A stretch of DNA of 13,218 bases, from positions 110,001-123,218 of the forward strand of contig MCFG01000197.1 in assembly GCA_002104895.1 (NCBI GenBank), read 5' to 3'. The stretch comes from Anaeromyces robustus (taxonomy: Eukaryota > Neocallimastigomycota > Neocallimastigomycetes > Neocallimastigales > Neocallimastigaceae). Position 1 is the stretch's first letter. Each line of letters opens with the position of its first letter. Shown piece after piece: positions 9,986 through 13,218 of this stretch. Both the position numbers and the translations under genes were made by a program. The notes under the pieces are model-generated. The model did no database searches. It was not told the origin of the DNA and worked only from the letters and a program-made list of their open reading frames with translations.

Positions 9986-10893
9986 TTCAATATTAATGAA
10001 GTATTAATAGATTGTATTACAACTAACCAAGCATATATTTTAAATCCGTTTTTTGAATTTATTACAGAGAAAAAAATTCAAATCGATATTAATAATAAAA
10101 ATGAATAAAATGAATGTGGTATTTATTCATTATTAAAAGCAATTCAAGAAAATAACATTGATATGGTCGAATCTCTCATAGAGTATACCAATGCTAACAA
10201 TACAATATTGGAAATGAATGAACAAGATCAATGGGGAATTATTTATTAAGTGCAATAGATAAAAATAATATAGATATTGTTAAAACTTTTGAGAAGTTAT
10301 GCCATTGAAAACAAAACAACCTTAGAAATTAATAGAAAAAATATTAATGGGTGATTCCCTTTGTTTGTAGCAGTGACTAAAAATGAATAAAATGGTTCAA
10401 TTAATCATCAGTTATTCAAGAAAATTCAAGATTCCTTTAGAATATAATAAAAAAAATAACAATGGATGGATGGTATCCATTCCTAATGGCCGTGGATAAA
10501 AACAACGTCGATATGATAAAACTTTTAATGAATAAATCCGCTAAAAGTGGAGTAATTTTAAATATTCAAGATAAGGATCCACTTATCAAAACAATTAAAA
10601 ATAATAATGTAGAAATAGTAAAAACATTATTAAATTATGCTATATCAAATGATATATTTTTAGAAATAAACGAACATAAGCCAATGACCCTTGTTATTAA
10701 TAATAATGTTATAGACATTGCAGAATTATTAATAGATTATACCTGCAAAATGAATCTAATCATCAATATCAATGAAATAGTTATTAAATATATTTCGAAA
10801 ATAAAAATTGAAAGATTAAAATCACTAAGAAAACACGGAAAACAAAGAAAATGTAATGTTTTATTAAGTATGAAAATAGATTACAATAACTAA
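9986..10893 (+). pseudogene. Ankyrin-repeat protein pseudogene with multiple lesions
   Basis: Ankyrin repeats are protein-binding helical modules of about 33-37 residues. At least six can be followed here, with cores such as SLLKAIQENNIDMVESLIEY, LLSAIDKNNIDIVK, WFPLFVAVTKNE, WYPFLMAVDKNNVDMIKLL, TIKNNNVEIVKTLLNYA and VINNNVIDIAELLIDY. They are separated by the '(F/I)LEINE'-type linkers typical of large gut-fungal ankyrin proteins. Reading is broken by TAA 10106-10108, a one-base loss near 10237, a two-base loss near 10288 that restores the frame, TGA 10352-10354 where the repeats expect Trp, an in-frame TAA 10388-10390 with a shift, and a 4-bp ATGG duplication at 10466-10473. The last 143 codons (10462-10893) are intact and end in a basic non-repeat tail. 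No start is visible: the frame runs back into a (TTA)n array. It is most likely a dead gene. Assembly errors could explain some of the lesions but not all. Confidence 0.85.
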
Positions 10894-11173
10894 AATAAAC
10901 ACAAATACTAAAAAAAATAACTGTTAAATGTCCAAATGGATTGATTTCTAATTTAAATAATTTTACTAAGCCGAATGACTAATATATAGTTTTTAAATAA
11001 TTTCTTAATTAAATAATATTTAAATAATAATTAAATAATCGCAATGTAAATGACACAATATTTATTTAATAATAATAATAACACTTTTAATATTAACTTT
11101 TTATTAATAAGTTTTATTTAAAAATATGATATTGATAATATTAATATAACTATATAATTCAGGTGTTAATAAC

Positions 11174-11222
11174 CTTACAAAGAACATTAAATATAATGTT
11201 ATTTTCTTTTATACTTTGTAAG
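11174..11222. repeat. Nested inverted repeat (potential stem-loop)
   Basis: Outer arms CTTACAAAG (11174-11182) and CTTTGTAAG (11214-11222) are perfect 9-bp complements. Directly inside the left arm sits a second perfect hairpin, AACATTA (11183-11189), loop AATA, TAATGTT (11194-11200). The two stems stack without a gap on one side, leaving a 13-nt bulge on the other. No gene is known to use it. Confidence 0.6.
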
Positions 11223-11403
11223 TTTGATAATAATTTAATATAAAATATAAAATAAAATATTAATACATTAATTTAATACATTAATTTAATGTGATACGTT
11301 AACAATTTGTAATATAATAAGATATTAATATTGATATTAAATAAAAATCTGAGTGTAGCATTTCGGCAATGTACATGAAATTTTTTGCATTGAAAGGTCC
11401 TTT

Positions 11404-11483
11404 ACGCCACATTTTATATTGTAAATGTATATAAAATTTTTTAACGCCACATTTATATAAAAATTTTTTTAAGAGAGTTTATA
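11404..11483. repeat. Two direct copies of an ACGCCACATTT unit, 40 bp apart
   Basis: ACGCCACATTT occurs at 11404-11414 and 11444-11454. Each copy is associated with an ATATAAAA-then-T-run segment, and a related TGAAATTTTTTGC lies just upstream at about 11376. The G+C content is unusual for this neighbourhood. It could be a remnant of a tandem satellite or of a mobile element. Confidence 0.55.
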
Positions 11484-11545
11484 TACTAGTACTTGTATAT
11501 TAAAACATTTCTTATTTATTTTATTTTTTATTTTTTAATTTTTTT

Positions 11546-11739
11546 TTTATTTTTTATTTTATTTTATTTTATTTTATTTTATTTTATTTTATTTTATTTT
11601 ATTTTATTTTATTTTATTTTATTTTATTTTATTTTATTTTATTTTATTTTATTTTATTTTATTTTATTTTATTTTATTTTATTTTATTTTATTTTATTTT
11701 ATTTTATTTTATTTTATTTTATTTTATTTTATTTTATTT
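11546..11739. repeat. Long (ATTTT)n pentanucleotide array, about 38 copies
   Basis: The repeat is essentially perfect over about 190 bp. Because 15 bp spans three units, it produces an artificial long open frame of repeating Phe-Ile-Leu-Phe-Tyr on the plus strand, which is not a gene. It ends about 106 bp short of the retrotransposon LTR. Confidence 0.97.
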
Positions 11740-11859
11740 CATTAGTATTATTTTGAAATGTTAAAATAAAATAAGAATATAAATTATATATTTTTATAAT
11801 AATGTAATATTGATATTAATAGGATTTAAATTTATAATTATATTGTGTAAAGAACAGAA

Positions 11860-11930
11860 GTCCAACAATAATAATTCTTAATAAACTTAAAAACACCTCA
11901 ATATTAGAAAATAAACAAGAATTATTGGAC
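11860..11930. repeat. Inverted repeat near the LTR 3' end
   Basis: On the plus strand, GTCCAACAATAATAATTCTT (11860-11879) and AAGAATTATTGGAC (11917-11930) are complementary apart from six unpaired bases in the first arm. They would fold around a loop of about 37 nt. In the element's transcript this lies in the R/U5 part, where structured RNA near the primer-binding region is common. Confidence 0.5.
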
Positions 11931-12104
11931 ACAAACAAACAACAGGTTAGTATCAAATAATTTTATTTATTTTATTATTTCTTTGTTAATAAAAACTCGA
12001 ATTTTCAAATGAGAAAATTCTTGAATATTTATAAACATTATTTCAAAATATTTTAATTACATTTTTCATGAGTTATTATATTCTAAATCTAATTGGTCTA
12101 TTAA

Positions 12105-12114
12105 CCTTTTTATA
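12105..12114 (-). promoter_or_regulatory. Candidate TATA box in LTR
   Basis: The minus strand reads TATAAAAAGG, a good TATA-box match followed by G residues, placed mid-LTR where a Pol II promoter for the element would be expected. AT-rich context makes such matches common, so this is tentative. Confidence 0.4.
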
Positions 12115-12229
12115 ATAAAATAATATTATCATTTAATACACTTTATAATATATTAATATATAATAAAATAATAATAAAAAAATAAAATAATAAAATAGTA
12201 AAAAATAAAAATATAAATTTTAACAAAAG

Positions 12230-12298
12230 GCATTCCTGTGTATTGAACCCAGGAATACTGAGCAGAGTTCTAGAGCTTAACGAGTAAGCCAACTCTAT
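12230..12298 (-). promoter_or_regulatory. tRNA-like segment in the LTR with A-box and B-box look-alikes
   Basis: Minus-strand TGGCTTACTCGT fits the Pol III A box and, 42 nt downstream, GGTTCAATAC fits the B box. The spacing is close to the 44 nt of a real tRNA. A perfect 4-bp D-stem (GCTT/AAGC) and a nearly paired T-arm can be drawn, and GCC-TTTT follows like a Pol III terminator. The acceptor stem does not pair and the anticodon arm is poor, so this is not called as a functional tRNA gene. Confidence 0.4.
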
Positions 12299-12318
12299 AA
12301 TTTCTAGTATTCGTTACA

Positions 12319-12331
12319 TGGTCCTCCTCTA
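12319..12331 (-). other. Polypurine tract priming plus-strand DNA synthesis
   Basis: Minus-strand TAGAGGAGGACCA sits directly before the LTR's TG. Purine-rich tracts here prime second-strand synthesis in LTR retroelements. Position and composition fit well, though the last bases CC are not purines. Confidence 0.65.
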
Positions 12332-12403
12332 GGATTCGGATACCAGACGAATCTAGATAAAATTTTATTAAAATAAATTTAAAACTATCTAATATAAAAA
12401 TTT

Positions 12404-13218
12404 TTATTTTTTATTAAATTCCTTAAGAAGTTGATCACAGTTCAGATTTTCGACAGGTTCCCAAGAAGCTTCAGATATAGGGTAGCCTTTCCATTTGATT
12501 AAATATTGAGTTTTTCCATAATACTTTCTCTTGTCGAGTATTTCTTCTACTTCATATTCTTGCTCGTCGTTAATTATTATGGGAGGTGGAGCAGGAGGGT
12601 TTCTATTAAATCTATCTTCGTAATATGGCTCTAAGCTAGAAACATGAACTACTGGATGTATCTTGATTGTTTTTGGTAATTCTAATTTATAAGAAACTTC
12701 AGAAATTTTTTCTAAAATTTTGTAGGGTCCTAATTTTCTGGGTTTAAATTTTTTATTGCCTTTGTGGATTATTAGTGAGCTGTCCAACCATACTTTATCA
12801 CCAGTTTTAAATTCAGGAGGTTTGGATCTACGTTTATCTGCTTGTAGTTTCTGTGTTTCTATAGCCTTTTTCAGGTTTTCTTTTAGTTTCTTGTTTAGGT
12901 CTACGAAGTCTTTTGTCATTTCTTCGGTTCTGGGAATACAAGTTTGATCTGGAATTACTGGAGAGTGTCTTGGGTGATATCCATAATTGAGATAAAATGG
13001 TGAGAAGCCAGTTGAGTCTTGTAAAGAATTGTTGTAACTAAATTCAGCGAGGCAAAGAAATTGATTCCAATTTGTTCCTTTATAGTTGGTGAAGCATCTT
13101 AGATATTGTTCTATAACGGAGTTCACCCTCTCCGTTTGCCCATTTGATTGGTGATGATAAGGTGAAGAGAATTTTAAGTCAATATTGAAAGATTTACAGA
13201 GAGATTTCCAGAATTTAG
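12404..13218 (-). CDS. Chromovirus integrase C-terminal part with chromodomain, 5'-partial
   Basis: This is the end of a Ty3/gypsy polyprotein, the enzyme part that inserts element DNA into the genome. The frame is open from the right edge of the window (first full codon 13216-13214) to TAA 12406-12404, 270 residues. In order: the end of the DDE catalytic core with [17 protein letters not shown], whose Glu (13132-13130) is the third catalytic acid; [17 protein letters not shown]; a Lys-rich helix; the GPY/F module ([14 protein letters not shown]); [12 protein letters not shown]; a Pro-rich linker; and a chromodomain ([29 protein letters not shown]). All three aromatic-cage positions (Tyr, Trp, Tyr) are kept, so binding to methylated histone H3 tails is plausible. 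Earlier catalytic acids and other enzymes are outside the window. The plus-strand open frame at 12756-12947 is only its shadow. Confidence 0.95.
   Translation of the reverse strand, partial: KFWKSLCKSFNIDLKFSSPYHHQSNGQTERVNSVIEQYLRCFTNYKGTNWNQFLCLAEFSYNNSLQDSTGFSPFYLNYGYHPRHSPVIPDQTCIPRTEEMTKDFVDLNKKLKENLKKAIETQKLQADKRRSKPPEFKTGDKVWLDSSLIIHKGNKKFKPRKLGPYKILEKISEVSYKLELPKTIKIHPVVHVSSLEPYYEDRFNRNPPAPPPIIINDEQEYEVEEILDKRKYYGKTQYLIKWKGYPISEASWEPVENLNCDQLLKEFNKK

Larger units (their letters stand above)
10894..11545. other. Intergenic region with structured and repeated motifs
   Basis: No gene is seen. It holds a nested inverted repeat (11174-11222), a 13-bp tandem duplication of TAATACATTAATT (about 11261-11286) and a 40-bp-spaced repeat of ACGCCACATTT (11404-11454) in a less AT-rich patch starting near 11350. 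Confidence 0.6.
11846..12318 (-). repeat. 3' LTR of the chromovirus, about 473 bp
   Basis: On the minus strand the LTR starts TGTAACGAATACTAG at 12318, right after a polypurine tract, and ends CTTTACA at 11846, giving the standard TG...CA ends within a short TGTAA/TTACA inverted repeat. Inside are a tRNA-like block near the 5' end, an AT-rich middle, a TATA-like box (12114-12105) and an inverted repeat near the 3' end. The right boundary could be 2 bp further out (11844), because the end reads TTTACACA. Confidence 0.7.
11846..13218 (-). mobile_element. Ty3/gypsy chromovirus LTR retrotransposon, 3' part
   Basis: Read on the minus strand, the window contains the end of the integrase/chromodomain frame (to 12404), an 85-bp non-coding spacer with a polypurine tract, and a full LTR ending at 11846. 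Gag, protease, reverse transcriptase, RNase H, the integrase N-terminus and the 5' LTR would lie right of the window. The coding part is clearly richer in G+C than the host genes nearby and has no stops or frameshifts, which suggests a fairly recent insertion. The outer flank at 11841-11845 (TATTG) is the candidate target-site duplication, but its partner is outside the window. Confidence 0.9.

Noticed and set aside
11493-11756. 87-codon open frame
   Set aside because: It is a product of the (ATTTT)n array: a 15-bp period gives a repeating Phe-Ile-Leu-Phe-Tyr peptide.
12230-12298. A true tRNA gene on the minus strand
   Set aside because: A and B boxes are present, but the 5' acceptor strand does not pair with GAATGCC and the anticodon arm is poor. 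It is kept only as a tRNA-like segment.
12756-12947. 63-codon plus-strand open frame
   Set aside because: It is antisense to the strongly supported integrase frame and has no recognisable features of its own.

Overview
This is a very AT-rich eukaryotic window: short GT-AG introns of about 85-175 bp, long homopolymers and microsatellites between genes, and exons noticeably richer in G+C than their surroundings. The gene set points to an anaerobic gut fungus (Neocallimastigomycota, such as Piromyces, Neocallimastix or Anaeromyces). The main clue is a receptor that joins a bacterial-type solute-binding domain to a class C 7-transmembrane domain, a gene type known to be expanded in that phylum. 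Ankyrin repeats of Asn/Ile-rich style and a Ty3/gypsy chromovirus fit as well. The assignment is inferred from gene content, not proven.

Layout from left to right: (1) 1-939, plus strand, the spindle-checkpoint protein Mad2 in five visible exons, with only about 30 N-terminal residues missing off the left edge. (2) 940-3128, a long AT-rich intergenic region with microsatellites and one orphan exon-like block (1607-1707). (3) 3129-4215, minus strand, a complete five-exon YEATS-domain gene of the Yaf9/GAS41 type (213 aa). (4) 4216-5179, a shared upstream region between divergent genes, with a 29-base A-run. (5) 5180-7935, plus strand, a complete five-exon receptor of 746 aa: signal peptide, periplasmic-binding-protein-like ectodomain, seven membrane helices and a Ser/Thr-rich tail. 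(6) 7936-9877, intergenic, with faint possible coding relics on the minus strand. (7) 9986-10893, an ankyrin-repeat pseudogene with several frameshifts and stops. (8) 10894-11845, intergenic, with a nested inverted repeat, a 40-bp-spaced direct repeat and a long (ATTTT)n array. (9) 11846-13218, the 3' end of a Ty3/gypsy chromovirus on the minus strand: integrase C-terminus with chromodomain, a polypurine tract and a 473-bp LTR.

The genes do not form one pathway. Mad2 (mitotic checkpoint) and Yaf9 (chromatin acetyl-lysine reader) are conserved housekeeping genes. The receptor, ankyrin pseudogene and retroelement are lineage-specific or mobile content. Exon boundaries were worked out by hand from splice sites, reading-frame continuity and recall of the protein families. 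No database search was run.
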